Assembly: GCA_029945375.1 (NCBI GenBank)
Contig: CM057059.1
Coordinates: 2,852,001-2,916,000, forward strand
DNA length: 64,000 nt
Origin: Agaricus subrufescens
Taxonomy: Eukaryota; Basidiomycota; Agaricomycetes; Agaricales; Agaricaceae
Direction of reading: 5' to 3'
The notes beneath the pieces were generated by a model, which ran no database searches, was not told the DNA's origin, and worked only from the letters and a program-made list of their open reading frames with translations. This document shows, piece by piece, positions 20,910 through 37,283 of the stretch (within the stretch, counting starts at the first letter, position 1; every line of letters starts with the position of its first letter). Both the position numbers and the translations under genes were made by a program.

Positions 20910-22860
20910 CCTCGCAGCAAGCTGTGGACACTTATCAATCCAAGAAATGCAAAATGTGCTGCGGGTGGCCATCTTACGATATTCTTCTTTTCACTAACCT
21001 TTTGAAGTTCTTGGCCGTCTCCATGAAGACACAGCATTTGTAGAACACACCTGACCTTTCGTAATAAATGTCAAGACAGTTATACAATTTCGCCTCGGAG
21101 CCATGTTTAATATCCAAGAGGGGCCATCTCGGACACTGAGTCATCCCAACTTCCAAAGAATGCCGCAGCATAATTAGTTACAGCTAGCTCTTTGTCCATG
21201 AACGTCGCCGCTTTGTAAGTCTTCAGAGTCCGCGGGTGGTATTCTTGACTTTGGAAGTAGAGCTAGCTACATTTGGGGCCCCTAGCCAAGCACGTTTTAG
21301 AACTAGCATTCATTAACACCTGGAGGAGAACAACCTCAGAAGCTTCAGTCTCGGACATCTCGGCGTAGTACAAACTTTTTTTGGCCTCGGATGTACGTTT
21401 CGTACCCGCCGACGACCCGGAAAACATGTGGTCTTTCAATAATGCTATTACAAAGGAATATCAGTGTTTCCGTTGTATTCTGATCCGAACTGATCATCAT
21501 CTACACGATATCGAATGCTCCGATTCCGTTCCCGAGATCAGTGGTGCCCTTGACTTCATGAATATCCAAGGGGAACTCGAAAACTCCAACCATACGATAA
21601 AGACGAACGTCATATATTAAGCAGGTTGGAGCCGGTGTAAAAATGGGTCGAGTAGTCTTCTATAAACGCCTACCTCCTTTGGTATGGCACATGTGGAGCG
21701 TATCTGTATAGATCGTTCCTCCTCTATGGATCCGAGATCATACCAACTTCGGAATACTATATTCTGTTGGGTTGCCTGGCATTCTTTGCGAGGCCATCGG
21801 CATGAGATCAAGATGCAGATCTTGGGTCCAAGGAGATGATCGTGATACTTGTTGAAACGGTCGTTGCCCAAGTGCATGTCTGGAATTCTGGATTTTATCT
21901 ACTTATTTGCTCTCCGATGCTCGAGGATGTAACTTATACATAGTACCGATCGCTAGAATTTAGCTTACTGCCAAGAACGCCAGTCAACACGACAGGGACA
22001 TGCTTACGGCTGCGGGGCTCAATGCTGTAGCTCGAGCACTCTTCCATTCTGCACAGTACCTTCCATGTGACACCAGTACGTATCGTGAACCGTTCGTTTC
22101 GTCGTCCTCACATATCTTGATATATATGATCCATGATTCTTTCTTTAAGGAGGATGCAATTCATATAGTCCTATAGATAAGTTATGAGTCAAGTTTTCAT
22201 CTTACTAAGCTTCTGTCTCAATTCTATACTCCAAGAAAACGCTTTCAATGGGGTTCGGCCCGTTGAGAGGAAGTAAGCGACCTAAGGTACCAAAACCTGG
22301 CACCTTACTGCCGCTGGGCCACGTTTTTCAGCGAGCCTGTGACATTGCCATCCGTCGCAAGTGTCAGTTTACCCTGCGATCTGATGAGTCGCTATGCCGT
22401 CCGATGGTCAGCGGGACGATAGTTCTAATAGATATAACGGAACCTCGGAATACTTGTACATAAGGTAGCATACAGTCAATGCGAGGTATTTTAGGATCAG
22501 TGAGTAAGTAAAACTCAGGGATTCCCTCGTGAAATGTTCGTGGACTGTTCGGTTTAACTTTGTGTGGTAACATTATATTGAAAGGATGGAAAATGCGATA
22601 GGTTTGCGACTACGCCGCGGGTAAGGGTAATGCTTCTCAGTGCGGACCGACTGAATTGTCCAGCACGAGTTAGTGCGGGGCGGATATATTCTGAGCAGAT
22701 CGAACGAAGGATTGGCTCTCTTCAAGACTTTGATCGGCTCCAAAGAAATTTTAAGTCGGTCAAACCAGCAAGGCTATTCACCGTTGATCGGGAAAGTCTC
22801 CCACCCCCTCGCCCAACCACATAAATACGTCCGCCATGTCAATCCTAAATACACAACCAA
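20910..22860. other. Two-kilobase stretch without a gene
   Basis: No coding sequence can be supported. The longest frames (21381-21620 plus, 79 codons; 22673-22984 plus) show no domain or splice continuity. The right end has CATAAATA at 22819-22826, about 35 bp before the FAD-oxidase start. Confidence 0.5.
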
Positions 22861-25572
22861 ATGCCACTCTACGGTCTTCCTCCCGGCGTTGTTGTTACTC
22901 CTCTTGCGAACGACCTCTACCAGGAGCTCGGTGCTGCCTGCAGGGGCCCCGTCTACCCAAGGGGCGATCCCAGGTAGGTCCTGACAGACACGCTGATTCT
23001 CGAGTCTGACCGTCTCACAGTTTTTTGGATTACTCTACTATCTTCAACGGCAATGTCATCACCACAGCCAAGGCCGCGGTTTGTCCTCTCGATGCGGAGG
23101 ATGTCAGCAAGTACGTTCACTTTCCTTGTCCCAATGGGGTTTGTGCTAATTTTGGACTCTGACAGGGTCGTCCTCTTTTGCAAGAAACACTCGCTCTCAC
23201 TCTCTGTCAAAGCTGGAGGCTACGGAACTGGCGGGTGGGCCATCGGCGGTGACATTATCCTCGATCTGAGCAAACTCGTCGAGGTTGACATCGAGACCCC
23301 CCAGGAGGACGGGACTTTCACCAGTCTCAGGGACGTGGCGTCTGTTCATAGCAAGGGTAAGAAACCCGTCGGGAGTGCTACTGAAACTACTGGAAAGCGT
23401 CGCCGCGAGGAGGACGCTGAGCTCAGACACTATGACGACGCCTCGAGGCGTGTCGCTGATTTCTTACGAGGTCCTGACTTTCCACCTTCGCCTTCAATTT
23501 CGGATTTGGCGCCACCATCAAGCGTCAGAAGGCGTCTTGACCTTGAACAGAGTGCTTCTCCTTCGACATCTTCCGGCCGGGACACTAGACCTAGTTTGGT
23601 GGTAGACTTGGCAAGTTCTGCCTCGTCTACGAATGCGATGTCTTCGCCATCTACTTTGGCCACCTCTGTATCACCCTCCCCCGGACCTACTGACTACCAA
23701 GTTGCACATACGCATGACGATCCTCAGCCAAGGGTGCCTTTCTCGTCCTTTGCAAGCAATGCCGATCCTTTCGGGTATCTGGACGCACCCACCAACTTCC
23801 CTCCTCCTATACCCGCTAGTACTGTTCAGTCTTTCAATAATCCGCACGCTATGTTGAACATCTGGGGTACCACCAACCCGAACCCGTTGATCACGGATTC
23901 GGCCAGTGTCTTTGCTCAAATGAACGTGCTCTCTCAATTGGAACCTCCTTATTCCCATGTCTACGTGACCTTTGGTTCTGGAATGCGTCAAAAAGAAATT
24001 GATACCTATACGGCGAAGAACCCTATCGAGGTCAGACATCCTTCGGGCTCAGGTGGCGGAACTATTCCTTACCATGTTCCCTTGTGAGTTATTTTTATTG
24101 TTCTTTTTTCGCAATATAGGAAATTCACTCATGTCGCTTTCAGCGCGGCTCATCCAGCTGGATCTTCGATCATGCTTCTGGGAGGTTTTGGCTTCCTGAG
24201 TCGTTTACATGGCCTCAGCGTTGACAACCTCGTCGAAGTTGAGATGGTGCTCGCTGATGGGCGCATCGTCGTAGTCAGTGAGAACGAACACTCCGGTATA
24301 GTTAACTTTCTCTGTCTTCTTCCTCAAAATAAATAATAGGATCATAGATCTCTGGTGGGCACTTCGAGGTGCCGGTACTACCTTCGGAGTCGCCACACGT
24401 TACAAGGCGAAAGCATTCCCCGTCCCCGTGGTGTTCGCGGGTAACCTCATCTAGTACGCAACATTTTTTTCATTGTTCTAAATATGAACCGACACTCAAT
24501 CTAAAACAAGTCGCTTTAACAAAGCCACGGCCCCGTCTTTGATCAAACACTTCCGCGACTGTGTCAAAGGTGCCCCTCGTGAACTTTACGCCAACGTCCT
24601 TTTGACCGCAGGTCCTGCGGGAAAGGATTCGTTGATAGTGGTTCAAATGTGTTATGTCGGGCCTAAAGAAAAGGGTCAAGAATATCTTGCAGCGATCTCG
24701 TCTTGGGACGGGGGAAAGTGTTTATTGAATGAGGTTCATGAGAAGAGTTTCTTACACCAGCAAGATAGTGTTGCGCAGGTTTTGAGAGGAAAAGGTTAGT
24801 TTTTCATCCTTTTTTCTGTCAACTTTTACATTGACTACGTGGGATGAAGCTGGTAGACAGTGGTTCATTCGTTCTGCTTTGGTTTCGGATCTTCCGGATG
24901 AGATTATCAATGAGACGGTCCTGCAATTCTCAGATACACCTCTTGGCTGCAGTACGTGATCCGAACAGTAATCGAGCTCACACCTCAATTGAATCGCCCT
25001 CGCTGTCTTTCTTTCTTTTTTTTCCAGCTTGGTTATTCGAGCTCGCTGGGGGTGCTATACCCGATTATGAAGATACCTGTATCCCTAAATCCCAGCGTGA
25101 AGCCGCATTTACACTTACTGCGCTTCATCAATGGGAGATGGATTTTGACGATGAGAGATGTACTGAAGCTGCCGAAGAGGTAGGTTTCTTAATTTGTCAT
25201 GAGCTACGAACAGAACTATTTCAAAGTTGTCTCATTTTCTGCTTTTAGTGGGTCGCGGGAACACTTGAACCTGTACATGTTGGTGGACCATTCCCAAGTG
25301 TAAGTTTTTTTTTCCCCTTTTACTCTGCGTCTGGCCATTCAACTGATAATTCCAAACAAATTCCCCCGTTTTAGTTCCTTGGTCGTCACGAACCTGCTTC
25401 TCGAGTGAAAGGTTGTTTCGGCGACAATTGGAAGAGGTTATGCGAGATCAAGAAACAATACGATCCATCCAACTTGTTCAAAAACTCCCTTTGGCCTTTA
25501 GACGAGTCCGGTGAGGAAGTCGATCCGAAGACCCGCGAGCCACCCACGACACAACGATACGATGACGATTAG
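22861..25572 (+). CDS. FAD-linked oxidase (PCMH fold) with a long disordered insert
   Basis: The first exons encode MPLYGLPPGVVVTPLANDLY, then PSFLDYSTIFNGNV-TTAKAAVCPLDAEDVSKVV and LSVKAGGYGTGGWAIGGDIILDLSKLV, the FAD-binding PCMH pattern of berberine-bridge-type oxidases. About 100 residues in, an insert of roughly 230 residues rich in Ser, Pro, Asp and Arg interrupts the FAD domain. The fold then resumes with GGGTIPYHVPL, AAHPAGSSIMLLGGFGFLSRLHGLSVDNLVEVEMVLADG. The C-terminal BBE-like part ends NWKRLCEIKKQYDPSNLFKNS. Where bicovalent family members have the GGH and GxC attachment residues, this protein has GGYGTGG and no Cys, so FAD is probably not bound covalently. No secretion signal is seen, suggesting an intracellular enzyme. 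Substrate unknown. Several short introns follow the large exon. Confidence 0.82.
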
Positions 25573-26491
25573 GAAAGGGTAGGAGAATTTGCTTTACGAC
25601 CCTGTTTACGAATTGAAAAGGTAACGATTTTTTTTTTTTGGTTTGTCTTCTGTCTGTCTGTTTTTGTTTGGATATGTACTTGTTCTACTTGTTGTTGGCA
25701 CGCTATCTGCCCTATCTCGTCTGTGTTCATTTTGAATGATATGTGGTGATTGTTTTCTGTGTTTTCCTGTACTTGTTCTTGGCTATCAATGTTAAGTGTA
25801 TGCATGACGCTTACTGTATGTCTACTCGTCGGTGACAGATTATCTTAAGATTTGTTCTATCGCCCTTTGGCCGACTAGGGTAGCCCATTAACACTAAGCA
25901 AAAACATAAAAACATCTCATCCATAAACTAGCGTACAATACATTTTACAACACACGAAAGTGTATAAACTATAAGAACAGGGAAGAAAAAAAAAGGGACT
26001 ACATACAACAACTTTCTGTTCACTTTTTTTTTTAGTACACAATACAACTTGACAAGAAAAAAAAAGCCATTACGCTACACTAAGTTAATAAGCAAGAATG
26101 CATACGATCAGTAGAATGTTGATGGAAAAAAAAAGATGTAGATGACATCCAATCGGGGTTATATATCCAAGAGATTAGAGAGAGAAATCTCCGCTGAAGA
26201 TTCAGCGCATACCGTCCAAAAAAGGGCATTGTTCTCGGAAGAAGTAAAGAAATAGTGTGTGGATGTGGTTTAAAAAAAAGCAAGACAATAAAACCAAAAA
26301 ATATTCCCAGTAGTGGAGACATTTGATGGGGATATTTATATAAAAGAAAGCACCTACGGCCAGGACAATAAGGGTCCAAGTGGGGCCGATTGAAAGAACC
26401 ACCTGACAGAGCAAACAATAAGTTATAGCAAAAGTAGCAGTCATATACCTCATTGTATCCCACATCACCCCCACCCTTCTCTCTCGCGGGA
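25573..26491. other. Convergent 3' region
   Basis: Shared downstream region of the FAD oxidase (plus) and the RhoGEF (minus), rich in poly-T/poly-A runs as expected for UTRs. A 155-codon minus-strand frame at 26080-26547 overlaps the RhoGEF end in another frame and is not supported. Confidence 0.5.
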
Positions 26492-29400
26492 TCATATTTC
26501 AATGGGTTCCAAGAAACTCGCCAAAGCCCAACCAACGCTCCCATCATAAGCTCTACAAAGCAACAAACAGTCCTCCTCTCCTTCTTCCACTTTCAGAGGT
26601 AAATTTGGATGTAAACTCGGATGTCCCGCCTCTTGCAACACATCGTACAGTTCCTCTTCTCTCAAAGTGAAGAATGGGAAGGAGAAATATGATAGAGGTG
26701 TTGATCCTGTCATCGGAGGTTTACACGGGTGAATGACTTGACACATGTACTTTGCTGGTTTAAGTGCCCATGAATCCCGTGGTGAACGTATTGGGGGTGT
26801 CTGGGATGTCCCGATGTCTCCGTGACTAGCCCGTTTATGATAGTTGCTGGAGGTGAAGAAGGATGTTATAGATTTGATGGATCCAGACCGTGTACGGGAA
26901 GAAGATTTCTCTTTGTCCTTTTTACAGCGCTCGGCAGATTGTCCCCTCGATACATCGGAACGCCTACTGTTCTCCGACAGTCGCCTCCTATCATCACCCC
27001 TTTCCTTTCCGCTACTTCTCTGTCTATGTGATGGGGACTTCTCTCGATTCCTAGTATCACGAATCGCGGAATTGCTTGCGGTACGATATTCCTCTCTATC
27101 ATACTCTTCATTTGGGTCAACCGTAACATGGTAAAACAAGTCGATATCGTCTTCATCAGCAACGTCGGACCAGTCTTCCGCACCTTCCCTCGCTGGTTCA
27201 TATTGCTCATAGGATAAACCTTCGTGCGGGTGGTACGGCAGCGGCATACTCTTTGTCCTAGGTAATCCTCCAAACTTGGCCATATGTTGTTGATACTGAA
27301 CAAGTCCATCGTGGTCCCCACCTCTTCCAACATACCCACCAAAATCGCGTCCACGTTCACGTTCACGCTCCCTCTCCCTCACCTTCTCTTGTTCCCTCGC
27401 TATCATCATCTCATACTCTCTCAAGTCCTCGGGAGCAGGTTCAAGCGAACTCATCGTCTTCCGTCTTGGTGTATGCGCAAGTGTCCGTGAATTGTCCGCC
27501 GTCGATTGAATATGGTATTTCGGATACTTCGCCGTTGCTTTACTAGACAAACTCTCATCACTCTCTTTCTCCGTTATACTCTTCTTCCCACCACGGGTCA
27601 AGTCCGAAGTCGTCCTGTTCTTCGTCGCCGCATTTGGTCTTGGTGAAAGTGGTACCGGAGAAGAAATAAGCGGGTTGGGTTCTAGTGAGCTGAGCATGGA
27701 TATAGTGTTCATCGCTTGAACAACCGATTTCTTCTTTCTATCCTTATCCTTTTCTTTGTTTCTTCCTCTGTCAACAGTAGCCCCACCACGTTCGGGACGC
27801 TCATATCCCATACCACCAAGACCATTAAAATATCCGCCAGAAAGCGAGCTGGCGAATATCGACGTGGAATAAGGCGTAGGTAATGAGTCGGATGTTGTAG
27901 AAGAGCGATTCGTAGATGATGGAGGTGAATTGGAAGTATACGAAGGTGGCGGATTTTGACTATAACGCTGCTCTTGAGGGGTATATTCTGGTGCCGGGAC
28001 ATGATGATGTGCAAAAGCTTGCAGATGATGGTGCGCATAGAACTCCGCATCCGCCTCTGGATCATCTACATCCCACTCCCTCTCTCTCACCCTTGACCTT
28101 TCATGCGACATCGACCTCAATCTTCTCGATGTCGACGAACTGACGTTTCGCATTATTGGAAGCGAACCAACGACCCCATCAATCTCTGCCCATCTAGCAA
28201 ACCAGACGCTCGAAGTTTCCTCAGTCGAAACACTCAACTCCTCCTCCAACCTCAGCATCTCCCACAACAATAACCACTGATCCCGAACTTTGGACCAAAA
28301 CTCAGCTTGGATGTCGGCTAGACGTTTGATAAACACGAGTAGTCCTCGGTGGAGGAGGGTAACATAAGTCGGTAATTCTGTTGCCAATTGACCTCGGAGG
28401 GCAAGGTAGTTTGTAGAAGCAGCAAGAAGTGACGGTGGTGGACGGTTCCTGGACGATATGTTCACATTGAGAAGGTGATAGTGGTACGGAGCCCGCTCAT
28501 TCATCGACTGCAGAAGCTTCATAGGCGTGATCATAGTCGAAAGCAGGAGAGTGAGTTCCTTCATGAACCGCTCGTTGATGATAGCTTCAAGATCGGCGCA
28601 GATGGCCAAAATATAATTTTCAATGACGTTGATAAACGCATTAAAGGCCTCCGAAGGCTGTTCCTCCGTAAGGCCAAGGACACCTCCGAAACCAACAGCC
28701 CACGACCGAAAATGTCGTGCAGCATTATTAGTCGCCGCCACCCATTCAACAACCTCCGTAGCAAACTTTCTCGCAAACTCGTCCATGTCATAGAGCTCAT
28801 TCTGTAAGCGATGAACAAGGACAGCCTCTTCATGAGCCTGAGGCGGCGGAGGACGAAGCGCCTTGATTTTCGTAACCTGTTTCTTCTTAGTCGCAGAGAG
28901 TACATCACGAACAACCTCGGCACGGCGGCGACCCTCATTAACATTACGGGCCGCCTCTTCCATCTGCTTGCGGGCCTCGCGCAGATTTGCCTTATCGGGG
29001 TGAGTCTCCGGGGTCTCCTCGATGATGGCAGCCAATAGGAGCGGGTATTTAAGCAGCCGCTGGACGGGCTTGATGAGCAGAGAAGAAATATCCCACGCAT
29101 GCGACAGCGAGGACGCGATAGACTGCGTCTGCGCAAGATAGTTCTGCATCGCCGCCGTCTGCGGTAGCTCCTGCAGGTGTGTCAGCGCACCCGCCTGCCG
29201 CGTGATGTATTGCTTGTAAAGTCGTTCCAGCTCTGGTATCTATTTTATATGTTTTTTTTTTTCATATGTGAATTATCCAGCTCCACAAGGACATGGCAGC
29301 AACACACATACGGTGTTCAGAAACAGACTCCCGACGTGGTCGTGGCCTTGACCCTCCGCGACGAGCTCGCCCAAAGCGGTCTCTAGTGCCTGACAGAACA

Positions 29401-29861
29401 GCTCCGAAAATACCGCGATTTCAGCGATGTTCCCAAAGATGAGCCTGACGTCCTCCAGAGACATAGGTGCTTCCTGGTCGACCGTCGACGAGCGTGCGGA
29501 AGAGGACCCTGACGAGCTGGGAGTAGAGACAGGGAGGGAGATAGCAATGGGCTGGCCTTGTCATGGAGCGTCAGAAAGGGGGATGCAACATTGTGATGTT
29601 GTCCTAGTGCTCACCTAATGCCAGAGGGATATGGACCTCGCGGACGAGGGCGAGGTCGGATGCATAGGCCCGCTCAGACGACAGGAGCTCATGCAGTGCG
29701 TGCTGCCGCTTCGTGAGTGCAGACGGTGGGGGCGGCGAAACGTCGGGCCGGGGCTCAGGCAAGGGCTTGTGCCTGTCTGGCGGGGGCATCGTGTCGTCAG
29801 CGACAGTGGTGGAGCGGAGTCTCAAGGGGGAGCGTGCAGGAATCGCAGGAGGGACAGGCAT
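26492..29861 (-). CDS. Rho guanine nucleotide exchange factor, DH-BAR-SH3-like
   Basis: The N-terminus (MPVPPAIPARSP...) is proline-rich. The DH domain follows over three exons, with TKRQHALHELLSSERAYASDL, EDVRLIFGNIAEI and the hallmark SSLLIKPVQRLLKYPLLL. Directly after it, VHRLQNELYDMDEFARKF through IQAEFWSKVRDQWLLLWEML forms a BAR-type helical domain. A long Ser/Arg/Glu-rich region of about 400 residues leads to a conserved C-terminal module with CQVIHPCKPP, LYDVLQEAGHPSLHP and VGWALASFLEPIEI, which looks SH3-like. DH-BAR is the layout of fission yeast Gef1 and animal Tuba, Cdc42 activators at sites of polarised growth and septation. The gene's ATG lies 77 bp from the PMR1 stop, same strand. 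Most of the protein is in one exon of about 2.7 kb. Start chosen as the only ATG in frame before the DH exon. Confidence 0.88.
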
Positions 29862-29938
29862 GAGGGTCAGGAACGTGTTGGCAGCAAACTGATCTCTCTC
29901 CTAATCTCAAGCCTAAAATCTATTCATTCACATGATAC

Positions 29939-33882
<3,944 letters not shown>

Positions 33883-34219
33883 GCCAGCAGAGAGCAACAC
33901 GGGTCCGGCACTCTGGGCGATGATGGAACGCAGACACGTCCCATCTGTTTGTCTCGCCCCCTGCTGCCAAACAAAAACATATCCCTGTGCTGGCCCCTGT
34001 GTGCGCGGGCCTAAAATAAACCTGCGCGGTACGCCAGCAAACTCGCATTGCGCCTTCCCAAGCCCATTGAGTGGATAAACTATTGTGATGCCATGAGTGT
34101 GCCTTCCCGCTTCCGGTCCGCTAGCCGGTCCGTTTCCCCATGGCTCTCAGGACCCACAGAATACAAAACCGCACCGGTCCTCCAGTCCTCAATTTTCTTT
34201 CCTCCCACTGAGTATCACC
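33883..34219. promoter_or_regulatory. Bidirectional promoter of PMR1 and AKR1
   Basis: About 340 bp separate the two divergent start codons. An AT-containing 'AGAATACAAAACCGCACC' near 34157 sits about 60 bp before the AKR1 ATG in the place of the clearer TATA box seen before AKR2. Confidence 0.4.
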
Positions 34220-35455
34220 ATGTCCTTTGGTAAATCCATCACTCTCTCCAATGGCGCCAAACTGCCCAGAATCGGCCTTGGCACCTGGATGTCCAAGCCC
34301 AACGAAGTCGAAAATGCCGTGAGTATCGAGGCGAGCGCATATATCCTGCTTCTAGACCGACACACTTAGGTCGAGATCGCGGTCCGAAATGGCTACCGGC
34401 ACCTCGATCTTGCGATGATTTATGAAAACCAGGACGAGGTCGGCCGAGCCCTCAAGAAAGTCATTCCCTCTGTGGTCAAGCGCGAGGAACTCTTTATCAC
34501 CTCTAAGCTTTGGAATGATGCTCATCGACCCGATCAAGTCGAAAAGCAACTTGACGAGACTCTAGGACAACTTGGTCTTGATTATCTTGACCTCTACCGT
34601 GAGTATCGGTGCTCTCCAAAATTCAGGTCAGCTCATCGTCGTCTCATGTAGTCGTCCACTGGCCTGTCGCCTTCCCGCCTGGAAATGGTCTCTACCCACC
34701 TCATAGTTCTATCAAAGGCGAGGTCGAGATCGACACTGAAACATCCCTCGTCGACACTTGGAAGGCCATGATTGCCCTCCCCAAGTCAAAGGTGAGGATG
34801 CAATGCTAATCTGATTAGATCAGTTTAAACCCGATTTTTATTAGGTCCGTGCCATCGGTGTCTCTAACTTTACCGTCGAGAATATCAAGGGCATCGTCGA
34901 GGCGACCGGTGTCTACCCTGTGAGTCATGAATCTTAAATATGGACCGCTTGGCTAAAATAGGCATCCCTGAAAGGTGGCTAACCAAATCGAGGCTCATCC
35001 TCTCCTTCAACAAGCAGGTCTTGTGAAATACTGTGAAGAGAACAATATTCATCTCACTGCTTACAGTCCCCTCGGCAACAACCGTAAGAATATTTCTACC
35101 TTTTTACGATCTCAGCTAACTCTCTTTTAGTGGTCGGCACACCCAAGCTCACTGAAAACCCCGTCATCGTCGAGATCGCCAAGAGGCTGAATGCTACACC
35201 CGCTCAGGTCCTCATCGCATGGGGCGCTCGTCGCGGCCAATCTGTCATCCCCAAAAGTGTCCAAGAAGAACGCATCATCTCCAACTTCAAAGAAGTCGAA
35301 ATCACTGATGAAGACTTTGCGCGTATCTCTAAACTTGGAGAAGGTGACCTGTGGCACAGGTACAACATTCCCCTCCATTACAACCCCTCTTGGTCTATCA
35401 GTGTTTTCAAAGAGGACAAGGAAAAGGATGCGAGGTTCCAGGTCAAGATTAAATA
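34220..35455 (+). CDS. Aldo-keto reductase, paralogue 1
   Basis: Exons join into a typical single-domain AKR of about 325 residues starting [23 protein letters not shown]. The catalytic tetrad is visible: Asp46 and Tyr51 in [15 protein letters not shown], Lys79 in FITSKLW, His112 in [13 protein letters not shown] (created by splicing). [31 protein letters not shown] and [15 protein letters not shown] complete the barrel and the NADP(H) site. Fungal members of this Gcy1-like group reduce small aldehydes such as glyceraldehyde or furfural using NADPH; the substrate here is unknown. A close paralogue in the same orientation lies 1.8 kb downstream, with identical intron positions wherever I checked. 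Confidence 0.92.
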
Positions 35456-37283
35456 AAATGCTTAGCCTTTCGGTAACTTTTATGTTTATGAGTTATTGGT
35501 TGACGTGTAGGATCGGATCACTTGTGAATAAAGCAATCTGTAGCATCTCGCGCATTACTCTAAGAATCCTCGGAATTTTTCTGGATAACCTGTCTGAGTG
35601 GTGTCGGACAAGCGGCAATCACTTCAGCGCCAGGGGGCAAGCTGAGCGAGCAAGCCGTAAGATTACACACAGCACTGATATTACATCAAATCTGGCATTG
35701 AACACACGGGTTGCCGGCGTCGCTTATCGCACATCTCTCTTACCTGCTACAGCCGCGAAAGGTGACATCGGACTCGATGTTGGCATTTTCTCGCGGAGGG
35801 TACTCGAATGCGTATGGACTGCGACTCCGACCACAACGAGCAAAATCCCACCTACGATATACACGGTGCAAAAATACCGGCAGCTGCGGAGAATTATCCT
35901 TTGAACGCCCGACCATGTGGATGATAGGAGATTTACAAATAAAGCTGTAGACCATAGACTATGTTCGATTGGGTCCTGGTGGGATAACATCGAGACCAGG
36001 CTTCCTTACGCAACGATGCTACTTCGGTTTGTTGTTGACTAAGGTCATTAGCTTCGCGGCCTGACAGGGACCACAACGGATGCGCCACTTGACGTACACC
36101 ATGCGTCACCGGAAAAACGGTCCACTGCCTTTTACCCAAGATGACCCCAATATGGATGGATCGATGTCGATGAAGTTTTTTTGCCACTAAGAAAAATCAT
36201 AAGATCGTTTCCCATCATCTCCGGCGTCTTAACGCCACTGCTCCGGAACTGTGTGGCTTGAAAAGATGCAAGAACGGAGCACACATACCGAACACCGGGT
36301 TTAGTGTCAGAGGTACTGAGCAAAAAGGATAGAAATAGTACATTTGGTTTACCTTTCTGGAAGGTTTCTTGTGGTATGGCCATTGGCGTGCTTGTTGGCC
36401 GGCGTGGGGCCACGGTAAGGGTCGTACCCGTGACATACCTGGGCCGTACCCCGAGTACACGAGGCCTTCGAAGTTGCAAGTGTTGACCAACGAATTATTG
36501 TTATACGAGCTCGTATCTCAATGATTTGCATATGGTAAGTGTATTGAATACAGCTTCCTATTTAAGTAAGACATTGTATAGATTCCTACATGTCAATTCT
36601 TCCTCCCATGTCAATCGGGGCATCTGGCAAACCCTTCTTCTTACCTTTTTCCGCATCGATCTCAGAATCCTACTTTTCGCCTCATTTGCGATGGTGTGCA
36701 ACCAATTACGTCTCTCCGCCCCTAAATATACGTGGCCATAGCCACTGGGTAAATTCGAGCGCCGAATACACTAGGCTTATATTTGCCAAACTTCTCGGAT
36801 CTTTTTTTTTTTTATCAGAGATTAGCTCTCGATGATGAGAGGTATCTTCATGAGCATTTAGGAGCACACGTAAGAGAGGTTCAAGCACGGTCTCTCTGGG
36901 ATTATGCTCTCTGTAGGTGAAAACAAGCCATTATCAATGGACAGGCTTAGGCGTTGTCTGAGCGACAGTATTGTCCCTGTCATTCCCGGCTACGCGAGAC
37001 GCGACGACAGTATAACGATCGTGTAAATATCTTGACTCCCTCAAGGGATAGAGCCGATACCAACGATATGGAACTTCCGAATCGGTAGAGATCTGGTAGT
37101 GTGCATGACGGCATTAAACGCGATGGAAGGCCTGTATCTTTCTTTGGCCATCTTCATACCATCTACCTGGGCACCCCTTCTCTCTCCTGGAATGTAAAGC
37201 CACACGATATAAAACCGGCCTAGGCCTGCTCCACTTCTTCTCATTTTTCTCTCCCCTTCTCTATCTCTCCGCTGCGTAGTATA
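35456..37283. other. Spacer between the two AKR genes
   Basis: No gene supported in about 1.8 kb. The long plus frame 35191-35904 is a shadow of the AKR1 end running into non-coding DNA, and other frames are short. The right end holds the AKR2 promoter with a CT-rich leader. Confidence 0.5.
37208..37214 (+). promoter_or_regulatory. TATA box of AKR2
   Basis: TATAAAA, 70 bp before the AKR2 ATG, followed by a pyrimidine-rich leader (TTCTCTCCCCTTCTCTATC), the common layout of strong fungal promoters. Confidence 0.6.

Noticed and set aside
26080..26547. 155-codon minus-strand frame at the RhoGEF 3' end
   Set aside because: It overlaps the RhoGEF C-terminus in another frame, continues into A/T-rich UTR-like DNA and has no domain.
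35191..35904. 237-codon plus-strand frame after AKR1
   Set aside because: Its first part is a shifted frame of the AKR1 last exon and the rest is non-coding spacer.
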